Shown here: positions 1-5,550 of the stretch, in pieces
Layout of the letters: each line of letters begins with the position of its first letter
How positions within the stretch are numbered: the first letter of the stretch is position 1
DNA from: Gammaproteobacteria bacterium
GTDB lineage: Bacteria > Pseudomonadota > Gammaproteobacteria > Pseudomonadales > Pseudomonadaceae
Direction of reading: 5' to 3'
DNA: 7,621 nt
NCBI GenBank assembly: GCA_012800475.1
Contig: JAAZJF010000221.1
Location: 1-7,621, forward strand
Notes under the pieces: model-generated
Told to the model about the DNA's origin: nothing
Seen by the model: the letters and a program-made list of their open reading frames with translations, nothing else
The model's database searches: none
Made by a program: the position numbers and the translations under genes

Positions 1-841
1 ATTTCTTGGCGACATCCAAGCAGCGATCAAGGTTAAACAACCCATCCACCGACAACACGGGCAGCCCCATCGACATCGGTCCGGTAATACCGAAGTACAA
101 ACCATAAGCCCAACCTGGATCAGCCACATTCCAAAATGAATCTTCGGCGCGCAGTCCGACTGCATCGATCATATAGCGCTGGAACGCCACAATGGCACGC
201 AAAGGTACTTCTAAAGGTTTAGCCAAACCTGTAGTGCCTGAGGTAAACATCAGCAAAAACGGATCATCTCCAGTACGCAGTACCGGTACAAACTCCGTTG
301 ATAAAGTATTTAAAGTTGGCCAAAAGTCATCATCGCCTGCTTCAAGACCAGCACCCGCATCGCTGACGGTCATCACCGCCGGGCAGTGCTCGACATCAAT
401 CAGCTTACTGCGATTGGCAACATCGGTCACCACCAACTTAGCGTCTGATGTATGCACACGGTGCTCAATGGCTTTAGGTCCAAAGGCAGTGAACAGTGGC
501 TGATAAATCGCACCCACACGCCAAGTACCTAAAATGGTCACAATTAAGGCATGGCCGCGCGGTAACAAACCGGCCACGACATCACCGGCCTGAATGCCCT
601 GCTGAGTCAGGTAATGCGCAAACTGAGCCGCTTGATCACGCAACTCAGCATAGGTGTGGCGGCTGGAACTGCCATCACCGTTTTCTTGGACCAGTGCGAC
701 TGCACCATTGGCCGCATGACGATCGCAGCACTCATAACAGGCGTTCATCGCCGCAAAAGTACCACTAATGGCATTGCTGACGGTGTGCTCAAAATCAAAT
801 ATTTTTGAGGCTTCAAAATAATCACGTTTAACTGGGGTCAT
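1..841 (-). CDS. AMP-forming acyl-CoA synthetase, N-terminal part (gene runs off the left edge)
   Basis: Adenylate-forming ligase that would convert a carboxylic acid, ATP and CoA to acyl-CoA, AMP and pyrophosphate in the cytoplasm. The 280 visible codons run unbroken from ATG at 841, preceded by GGAG (848-851) six bases upstream. Residues 32-42 (MNACYECCDRH) match the acetyl-/propionyl-CoA synthetase N-terminal signature N-x-x-Y-x-C-x-D-R-H. The phosphate-binding loop is at 199-209 (FTSGTTGLAKP), with the usual Lys at 208 but Pro instead of the common Gly after it. Residues 237-247 (WNVADPGWAYG) are the W-x-x-x-D-x-G-W segment seen in acetyl-CoA and medium-chain (ACSM-like) synthetases. The C-terminal part, including the catalytic-lysine lid domain, lies outside the window, so about half the enzyme is missing. 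Substrate cannot be read from sequence. The valine-pathway neighbours suggest a short or branched acid such as isobutyrate or propionate (inference). The family call is secure. Confidence 0.9.
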   Translation of the reverse strand, partial: MTPVKRDYFEASKIFDFEHTVSNAISGTFAAMNACYECCDRHAANGAVALVQENGDGSSSRHTYAELRDQAAQFAHYLTQQGIQAGDVVAGLLPRGHALIVTILGTWRVGAIYQPLFTAFGPKAIEHRVHTSDAKLVVTDVANRSKLIDVEHCPAVMTVSDAGAGLEAGDDDFWPTLNTLSTEFVPVLRTGDDPFLLMFTSGTTGLAKPLEVPLRAIVAFQRYMIDAVGLRAEDSFWNVADPGWAYGLYFGITGPMSMGLPVLSVDGLFNLDRCLDVAKK

Positions 842-958
842 GGCACGCTCCAACTTTTATTATTGTTGACATTGCAAGGTACACACCTCGATAGTCAGCC
901 CCAGTACGCTTGAGAAGCAATAGCAAAATCCCTCAAACTGTTTGAACGTTTTTGCCAA
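842..958 (-). promoter_or_regulatory. Gap between the AraC-type gene and the synthetase; weak candidate promoter
   Basis: This 117-nt gap separates two genes read in the same direction. A weak sigma70-like pair on the minus strand, TTGCTT (920-915) and GACTAT (896-891) with an 18-nt spacer, would start transcription near 885 and give a leader of about 45 nt. No hairpin followed by a T-run is visible after the AraC-type stop codon, so read-through from the regulators into the synthetase is also possible. Both boxes are imperfect and this is only a candidate. Confidence 0.25.
933..945. repeat. 13-bp palindrome upstream of the synthetase gene
   Basis: TCAAACTGTTTGA is a perfect inverted repeat of 6-bp arms around one base, 13-25 nt downstream of the AraC-type stop codon. 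Its centre lies about 54 bp upstream of the predicted synthetase start of transcription, a position typical of an activator site. As RNA, a one-base loop could not form with all six pairs, which favours a protein-binding site over a terminator. Chance occurrence remains possible. Confidence 0.35.
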
Positions 959-1981
959 TCATTTGTTTTTATTGAGCAGCATAGAGCGGTAATGACTGGG
1001 CTGCGTGCCCGTCCATTTGCGAAACGCCTTATAAAAACTACTCACATCCGCAAAGCCTAAAGCACTCGCGATATCGACAAAAGTATAATGCTCATCTGCC
1101 AGCCATTTGACCGCTAAGGAGCTGCGCACCGCATCTTTAAGTCGCTGATAACTTTGACCTTCTTCATTTAAACGACGCTGTAACGTGGAAACGGACATAA
1201 ACAAATCAGCGGCTAAGTACACCGCATCAGGCCAACACTTGGGATCACTGTGCAGTAGTTGACGGCGGATCTGGCTGGTTAAGCTTTGCTCATCGCGGTA
1301 CTTCACAATGATGTTATTGGGGGCATGGCGCAAAAAGCGCTCTAGATCCTGCGCTGTACGCTTAATGGGGACATTGAGAATATCAGCAGAAAACAGAATC
1401 TGTGATTGTTGACAATCAAAGCGCAAGTTGTCCGAAAACATCACCCGATAGTCATCCAAAAACTCAGGTGCAGGTCCACGTGAGTCCACCGATAATAAAG
1501 CAATGCGCTGGTTAGCCAGCCAGCAGGTGAGCCCATGCACATACATCCAAAAGGTAAAATAAGTGAAAGCGCGCGACGGCTCTGGGCTTTCTTCGCGCAA
1601 GACCACCGCGGCCATACTGTGCTCAGTGCGCAGCACCGCTCGCTTGTCGGCAAATACCAAGGACAAAAACTGCAACGCCACCTCCAGACCCTGCCCAACG
1701 GTAGGTTGCTGAGCGGCCATGGTGCACATAAATGCAAAACTGCCTGGGCGCATCTTGCGCTGATCCATTAAGAAAAACTCATCCTGAATCGTGCGGCGCA
1801 AACGTCGCCAAAAGCGCGCGTAATGTTTGACCGGCACCCGCCCAGCACTGGCTCGCATCACCTGTGCATCAAAGGGTGTGCCGTTGAGTAATGCATCCAC
1901 AGTCCAGCCCTGCTGTAAGGGTGCATACAAAGCTTCACGCACCATTACAGCGGATACCGTTCCCGAATACTGCGTCAGCAT
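959..1981 (-). CDS. AraC-family transcriptional regulator
   Basis: DNA-binding regulator of 340 residues. The C-terminal AraC/XylS region spans about residues 252-335 and contains two helix-turn-helix units: the first around 255-275 (ADLFMSVSTLQRRL), the second around 302-325 (DIASALGFADVSSFYKAFRKWTG), the latter matching the family signature closely. The N-terminal ~200 residues resemble the 'arabinose-binding-like' N-terminal domain of 330-340-residue AraC proteins, which senses a small effector; the effector is unknown. The frame is open up to 2080, but ATG 1981 is chosen because a strong Shine-Dalgarno site lies nine bases upstream and the longer version would overlap the LysR-type gene by about 95 bp. 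In P. aeruginosa the mms genes are controlled by an AraC-family protein, MmsR (from memory), so this is a reasonable candidate for that role. However, it does not adjoin mmsA here, so the symbol is withheld. Confidence 0.9.
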   Translation of the reverse strand: MLTQYSGTVSAVMVREALYAPLQQGWTVDALLNGTPFDAQVMRASAGRVPVKHYARFWRRLRRTIQDEFFLMDQRKMRPGSFAFMCTMAAQQPTVGQGLEVALQFLSLVFADKRAVLRTEHSMAAVVLREESPEPSRAFTYFTFWMYVHGLTCWLANQRIALLSVDSRGPAPEFLDDYRVMFSDNLRFDCQQSQILFSADILNVPIKRTAQDLERFLRHAPNNIIVKYRDEQSLTSQIRRQLLHSDPKCWPDAVYLAADLFMSVSTLQRRLNEEGQSYQRLKDAVRSSLAVKWLADEHYTFVDIASALGFADVSSFYKAFRKWTGTQPSHYRSMLLNKNK

Positions 1982-1985
1982 AGCC

Positions 1986-2894
1986 TTACTCCTCCTTTTG
2001 ATGATCGACTGGCAAGAGGATATCTTGCTGCACAGCCGCTTGCTCGCGTAAGAAATTCCACGTGGTGCGCATTCGGGCAATATCTTTCAGCTCAATGGGC
2101 ATCAGCATCCAGAATGTGCGCGTAAAACTCACATCACCTGCTAAAACACGGCGCAAGCGCGGTTCATTATGCGCAGCAAAAGTAGGTAAAATAGCCAAGC
2201 CTGCGCCAGCTAATACAGCGTGCTGCTGGGCCAAAATACTGGTGCTGCGCAGGTTAGCACTATTGGATTTGACCAGTTCATCTAAAAAATTCAACTCTTT
2301 ACTGAACAGCAAATCTTCCACATAGCTGACAAAACGATGCTCACGCAATTGATCGCGATGCGTGATCTCAGGATGCTGCGCCAGATAAGCCTCACTGCCG
2401 TACAAGTGCAGAGTGTAATCCGTAAGGCGCGTAATAATAAACGGGCCGCGCTCAGGCCGCTCCAGCGTAATCACAATATCCGCCTCATTACGCGACAGTT
2501 GCACAGCGCGAGGCAGCGCCAGCAAATCCACTTTTAAATGCGGAAAGCGTCGACCTAACTCAGCCAATTGCTCAGCTAACAAAACGGTACCGTAACCTTC
2601 GGTCGCGCCAATGCGTACATGCCCCGATAGTTGCTCACCTAAATCGGGCAGCGAATCGGAAATCCCCACAAAGGCACTTTCCATCGCTTCCACTTGTGGC
2701 AACAAGGCGCGCCCTGCTTCCGTCAACTTGTAGCCTTCGTGCTCACGCAAAAATAAAGGCCGACCTAAATCTTTTTCCAAGGCCTGCACTTTACGCGACA
2801 CCGTAGTGTGATCAACGCCCATGCGCCGTGCCGCAATCACTAAGCGACCCGCGCGCGCCAACTCTAAAAAAAATCTTAATTGTTCCCAATCCAT
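1986..2894 (-). CDS. LysR-family transcriptional regulator
   Basis: LysR-type regulator of 302 residues, the normal family size. The N-terminal winged helix-turn-helix occupies about residues 1-60: MDWEQLRFFLELARAGRL, then AARRMGVDHTTVSRKVQALE as the recognition helix region and the wing at LFLREHEGYKLTEAG. A linker helix follows, then an effector-binding domain from about residue 88 to 290. The frame can also start at GTG 2909, five codons earlier. ATG 2894 is preferred because Pseudomonas relatives begin with MDW (from memory), although neither start has a good Shine-Dalgarno site. It is divergent from mmsA across a short shared promoter region, the classical LysR arrangement, so it probably controls the mms operon and itself. 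The ligand is not known; a pathway intermediate is a fair guess. The stop codon is only four bases from the next gene's start. Confidence 0.92.
   Translation of the reverse strand: MDWEQLRFFLELARAGRLVIAARRMGVDHTTVSRKVQALEKDLGRPLFLREHEGYKLTEAGRALLPQVEAMESAFVGISDSLPDLGEQLSGHVRIGATEGYGTVLLAEQLAELGRRFPHLKVDLLALPRAVQLSRNEADIVITLERPERGPFIITRLTDYTLHLYGSEAYLAQHPEITHRDQLREHRFVSYVEDLLFSKELNFLDELVKSNSANLRSTSILAQQHAVLAGAGLAILPTFAAHNEPRLRRVLAGDVSFTRTFWMLMPIELKDIARMRTTWNFLREQAAVQQDILLPVDHQKEE
1991..1997 (-). promoter_or_regulatory. Ribosome binding site of the AraC-type gene, inside the LysR-type gene's last codons
   Basis: On the minus strand AAGGAGG sits nine bases before ATG 1981 and lies inside the final codons of the LysR-type gene (…AAG GAG GAG TAA). 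It decides the start codon and implies that ribosomes finishing the LysR-type frame can reinitiate on the AraC-type frame. Confidence 0.8.
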
Positions 2895-2938
2895 CGTATT
2901 TTCGTCCACGCCTTATGTTCTATGTGCATTTTTGCAGA

Positions 2939-2948
2939 GCAGATCTGC
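2939..2948. repeat. 10-bp palindrome between the two inverted-repeat arms
   Basis: GCAGATCTGC is a perfect palindrome lying between the arms of the larger inverted repeat. It abuts the candidate -10 box of the leftward promoter (2949-2954), so occupancy would cover that gene's transcription start. It may be a third operator element or a chance match. Confidence 0.4.
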
Positions 2949-2954
2949 ACTATA
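2949..2954 (-). promoter_or_regulatory. Candidate -10 box for the LysR/AraC regulator genes
   Basis: The minus strand reads TATAGT, a good sigma70 -10 element, about 55 bp upstream of ATG 2894. No matching -35 box sits 16-18 bp upstream, where the right arm of the inverted repeat lies instead. That would fit a promoter that needs an activator or is autoregulated. The evidence is the hexamer and its position only. Confidence 0.4.
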
Positions 2955-2959
2955 CAGGG

Positions 2960-2989
2960 TTGCGGCAGGCAAAAATGCACTGCTAGGAT
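2960..2989 (+). promoter_or_regulatory. Candidate promoter of the mmsA operon
   Basis: TTGCGG (2960-2965) and TAGGAT (2984-2989) are separated by 18 nt, and the -10 box is preceded by TGC, giving an extended -10 (TGCTAGGAT). Transcription would begin near 2996, leaving a leader of about 50 nt before mmsA. The right inverted-repeat arm (2969-2980) lies inside the spacer, where a bound protein would be expected to block or remodel polymerase binding. Confidence 0.45.
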
Positions 2990-3031
2990 GAAATCACAGT
3001 AAACGAATCACACACAAAAATAAATTAATGC

Positions 3032-3036
3032 TGAGG
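3032..3036 (+). promoter_or_regulatory. Ribosome binding site deciding the mmsA start
   Basis: TGAGG lies nine bases before ATG 3046. The alternative in-frame ATG at 3028 has only an A-rich run upstream and would place this site inside the coding sequence, so 3046 is the better start. Confidence 0.65.
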
Positions 3037-3045
3037 CGTACCGAT

Positions 3046-4554
3046 ATGACAGCTGTTCAAGTCCCTACAATTAAATTGCTTATTGATGGCCAGTTTGTTG
3101 AATCCAAAACTGACCAATGGCGTGAGGTGATCAACCCGGCCACTCAAGAAGTATTAGCCAAAGTCCCATTTGCCACTGCAGATGAAATCAATGCCGCAGT
3201 CGCCAGCGCCAAAAAAGCCTTTACCACATGGCGCAAAACTCCAATCGGTGCTCGGGCACGTATTTTTTTAAAGTATCAGCAGCTTATTCGCGAGAACATG
3301 CAAGAGCTCGCGGCACTGCTTACTGCAGAGCAAGGTAAAACTTTAGCGGATGCCGAAGGTGATGTGTTCCGCGGTTTAGAAGTTGTCGAACATGCCGCAG
3401 GCATTGGTAACTTACAACTGGGCGAACTGGCCAATAACGTTGCCAATGGTGTGGACACCTACACCTTGCTCCAACCTATTGGCGTGTGCGCGGGTATTAC
3501 ACCCTTTAACTTCCCGGCCATGATCCCGTTATGGATGTTCCCGATGGCGATTGTCACGGGTAATACCTTTGTTCTGAAACCATCAGAGCAAGATCCCATG
3601 GTGACCATGCGTTTAGTTGAACTGGCTTTAGAAGCGGGTATTCCTGCCGGCGTACTCAACGTGATTCATGGCGGTCCTGATGCGGTGAATGGCATTTGCG
3701 ATCACGAAGATATTAAAGCCGTATCCTTTGTCGGCTCAACGCATGTGGGTACACACGTTTACAACCGTTCGTCCTTAGCGGGTAAGCGCGTGCAGTGCAT
3801 GATGGGTGCAAAAAACCACGGTATCGTGATGCCCGATGCCAATAAAGAACAAACACTCAACGCCATTGCCGGTGCCGCCTTTGGTGCCGCTGGACAACGC
3901 TGCATGGCTTTACCTGTGATTGTTTTAGTCGGCGAAGCGCAAAACTGGTTACCTGAGTTGGTAGCAAAAGCTAAAACTCTAAAAATCAATGCGGGCTGCC
4001 AACCGGGTACTGATGTGGGTCCGGTGATTTCTGCGCAAGCCCTGGCGCGTATTACTGATCTCATCGACAGCGGTGTCAGCGAAGGCGCGCAGATTGATCT
4101 CGATGGCCGCAATCCAACTGTACCCGGCTTTGAGCAAGGTAACTTTGTTGGTCCAACCATTTTCTCTGGCGTAAACACCTCCATGCGTATTTACCAAGAA
4201 GAGATTTTTGGCCCCGTACTGTGCGTGATCAACGCAGACAACATTGAGCAAGCTATTGAATTGGTCAACGCTAACCCGAACGGTAACGGCACCGCGATCT
4301 TCACTCGCTCCGGCGCCACAGCACGTCGCTTCCAAGAAGATATCGATGTGGGCCAAGTGGGTATTAACGTACCGATTCCAGTCCCTGTGCCTATCTTTTC
4401 ATTCACTGGTTCGCGTGCATCAAAACTGGGCGACTTAGGTCCATACGGTAAGCAAGTTGTACAGTTCTATACACAGACCAAAACCGTTACAGCACGCTGG
4501 TTTGCTGAAGACGAAGAAGTCGGCGCACTCAACACCACTATCAGCTTGAAATAA
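3046..4554 (+). CDS. mmsA: CoA-acylating methylmalonate-semialdehyde dehydrogenase
   Basis: Converts methylmalonate semialdehyde, NAD+ and CoA to propionyl-CoA, CO2 and NADH, the last specific step of valine breakdown; family members can also act on malonate semialdehyde. The 502 residues match the usual length of about 500. Visible aldehyde dehydrogenase features are the N-x-F-P segment with Asn155 (FNFPAMIP), cofactor-binding Lys178 (VLKPSEQDP), the glycine motif FVGSTHVG, catalytic Cys286 (GQRCMAL) and Glu386 in EIFGP. The general-base Glu of hydrolytic aldehyde dehydrogenases is replaced by Met252 in CMMGAKNHG, as expected for the CoA-dependent MMSDH branch, where the thioester is passed to CoA rather than water. 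The C-terminal QTKTVTARWF segment is typical of Pseudomonas MmsA (from memory). It is first in a rightward operon and divergent from the LysR-type regulator. Identification is firm. Confidence 0.97.
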   Translation: MTAVQVPTIKLLIDGQFVESKTDQWREVINPATQEVLAKVPFATADEINAAVASAKKAFTTWRKTPIGARARIFLKYQQLIRENMQELAALLTAEQGKTLADAEGDVFRGLEVVEHAAGIGNLQLGELANNVANGVDTYTLLQPIGVCAGITPFNFPAMIPLWMFPMAIVTGNTFVLKPSEQDPMVTMRLVELALEAGIPAGVLNVIHGGPDAVNGICDHEDIKAVSFVGSTHVGTHVYNRSSLAGKRVQCMMGAKNHGIVMPDANKEQTLNAIAGAAFGAAGQRCMALPVIVLVGEAQNWLPELVAKAKTLKINAGCQPGTDVGPVISAQALARITDLIDSGVSEGAQIDLDGRNPTVPGFEQGNFVGPTIFSGVNTSMRIYQEEIFGPVLCVINADNIEQAIELVNANPNGNGTAIFTRSGATARRFQEDIDVGQVGINVPIPVPVPIFSFTGSRASKLGDLGPYGKQVVQFYTQTKTVTARWFAEDEEVGALNTTISLK

Positions 4555-4561
4555 GCAGCAC

Positions 4562-4585
4562 CCGCCTGGCTTTCGAGTCAGGCGG
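4562..4585 (+). terminator. Strong intercistronic hairpin with TTCG loop between mmsA and mmsB
   Basis: CCGCCTGGCT (4562-4571) pairs with AGTCAGGCGG (4576-4585) around a TTCG tetraloop. The result is a ten-pair stem with one G-U pair, beginning eight bases after the mmsA stop codon. The following bases (CTTGCTCTGC) contain no T-run, so it is unlikely to be a full intrinsic terminator. An mRNA-stabilising or processing element, or a partial attenuator, fits better. Confidence 0.6.
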
Positions 4586-4586
4586 C

Positions 4587-4616
4587 TTGCTCTGCACTAA
4601 AGATTTAACCTATTTA
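4587..4616 (+). promoter_or_regulatory. Possible secondary promoter ahead of mmsB
   Basis: TTGCTC (4587-4592) and TATTTA (4611-4616) are spaced by 18 nt directly after the hairpin, in the 103-nt mmsA-mmsB gap, which is the longest gap in the rightward operon. If real, it would let mmsB and downstream genes be transcribed partly independently of mmsA. The match is modest. Confidence 0.25.
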
Positions 4617-4657
4617 GCATCGACACTCGCAACAATCATAATAAGCGGAGATCAACC

Positions 4658-5545
4658 ATGCATATCGGATTTTTAGGCTTAGGCAATATGGGCAGCCCCA
4701 TGGCCAGCAATTTACTTAAAGCAGGCTACCAGCTGAGCGTATTTGACCTGTCCAGCAGCGCTGTTGCAGAACTGGCAGACAAAGGCGCGCAAGGCTGTGC
4801 AACAGTTGACGCTCTGGTCGCTGCAGCACCTGATGTATTAATTAGTATGCTACCTGCCGCTGTGCATGTAAAAGGTGTGTACTTGGGTGAAAACGGCTTA
4901 ATCGCACAGTTAACCAAGCCCACTTACTTAATTGACTGCTCAACCATTGATCCCCATAGCGCTCGTGAGGTTGCAAAAGCCGCTCAAGAAGCGGGTCACT
5001 CAATGGTCGATGCGCCGGTATCAGGTGGCACAGCTGGTGCGCAAGCCGCCACCCTCACCTTTATGGTGGGTGGTGCAGCTGACGACTTAGCGCACATTCA
5101 ACCGATCCTGCAAGCCATGGGTAAAAACATCACCCATTGCGGTGACAGCGGTAATGGTCAGGTCGCTAAAGTAGCCAACAATATGCTGCTGGGTATCTCT
5201 ATGGTTGGTGTGGCCGAAGCCATGGCGCTGGGTGTTTCACTGGGTATGGATGCTAAAACCTTAGCCGGTATTATCAACACCTCAAGTGGTCGTTGCTGGA
5301 GCTCAGAAATCAACAACCCTTATCCAGATGTCTTAGAGAATGTACCAGCCAGTCGAGGTTATAGTGGCGGTTTTGGCAGTGACTTAATGCTTAAAGACTT
5401 AGGCTTAGCCACTGAAGCCGCGCGCTTAGCCAAGCAGCCGGTGATGATGGGTGCAGCAGCACAACAGCTCTATCAAGCCTTTAGCTTACAAGGCCATGGT
5501 AATCTCGACTTCTCAGCCATTATTAAACTGTATTTAAAGGAGTAA
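4658..5545 (+). CDS. mmsB: 3-hydroxyisobutyrate dehydrogenase
   Basis: Oxidises 3-hydroxyisobutyrate to methylmalonate semialdehyde with NAD+ (or NADP+), supplying the MmsA substrate. The 295-residue protein has the normal length and layout of the beta-hydroxyacid dehydrogenase family. An N-terminal Rossmann fold carries the dinucleotide motif GFLGLGNMGSPM (4-15). The substrate-binding loop is DAPVSGGTAGA (118-128, Ser122). The catalytic segment is GQVAKVANNMLLG with Lys171 and Asn175. A C-terminal helical domain contains FGSDLMLKDL (Lys246). Lys171 matches the catalytic lysine number recalled for P. aeruginosa MmsB. The start is supported by GGAG seven bases upstream (4647-4650). The last codons contain the ribosome binding site of the next gene. 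Related glyoxylate/tartronate semialdehyde reductases share the fold, but context and close similarity favour MmsB. Confidence 0.96.
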   Translation: MHIGFLGLGNMGSPMASNLLKAGYQLSVFDLSSSAVAELADKGAQGCATVDALVAAAPDVLISMLPAAVHVKGVYLGENGLIAQLTKPTYLIDCSTIDPHSAREVAKAAQEAGHSMVDAPVSGGTAGAQAATLTFMVGGAADDLAHIQPILQAMGKNITHCGDSGNGQVAKVANNMLLGISMVGVAEAMALGVSLGMDAKTLAGIINTSSGRCWSSEINNPYPDVLENVPASRGYSGGFGSDLMLKDLGLATEAARLAKQPVMMGAAAQQLYQAFSLQGHGNLDFSAIIKLYLKE

Positions 5546-5550
5546 TCACC

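Larger units (their letters stand above)
2924..2980. repeat. Perfect 12-bp inverted repeat in the divergent promoter region (likely operator pair)
   Basis: GTGCATTTTTGC at 2924-2935 is repeated exactly as its reverse complement GCAAAAATGCAC at 2969-2980, with centres 45 bp apart. Each arm is itself near-palindromic: 2925-2936 reads TGCA-TTTT-TGCA, and 2968-2979 reads GGCA-AAAA-TGCA. The right arm lies between the candidate -35 and -10 boxes of mmsA and upstream of the -10 of the LysR-type gene. The left arm lies in the leader of the LysR-type gene. A regulator binding both arms could control both directions. Which regulator binds is inference. Confidence 0.65.

Noticed and set aside
719..739. 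Cysteine cluster (Cys35, Cys38, Cys39) in the synthetase as a metal site
   Set aside because: The stretch aligns with the normal N-x-x-Y-x-C-x-D-R-H signature of acetyl-CoA synthetases and has no further paired cysteines nearby.
192..808. Rightward open frames at 192-503, 496-768 and 614-808
   Set aside because: They lie antisense to the well-supported synthetase frame, have no family signatures and look like ordinary shadows; the same holds for frames opposite the other genes.
842..858. Sigma54-like TGGCAC on the plus strand
   Set aside because: The required GC-containing -12 element is missing at the right spacing and it points into the regulator genes.
1982..2080. Longer version of the AraC-type protein starting at 2080
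   Set aside because: It would add 33 residues unlike the family N-terminus and overlap the LysR-type gene in another frame; ATG 1981 has a strong ribosome binding site.
2895..2909. GTG 2909 as the LysR-type start
   Set aside because: It adds five residues before the conserved MDW start and the AAGG upstream is only one base away; not fully excluded.
3028..3045. ATG 3028 as the mmsA start
   Set aside because: No ribosome binding site precedes it, and the good TGAGG lies between it and ATG 3046.
2990..3045. Riboswitch or leader peptide in the mmsA leader
   Set aside because: The predicted leader is only about 50 nt, A-rich and without stable stems or a short frame with its own ribosome binding site.
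3799..3816. Loss of the aldehyde dehydrogenase general-base Glu as a sign of an inactive MmsA
   Set aside because: Its replacement (Met252 in CMMGAKN) is normal for CoA-acylating methylmalonate-semialdehyde dehydrogenases, and Cys286 is intact.
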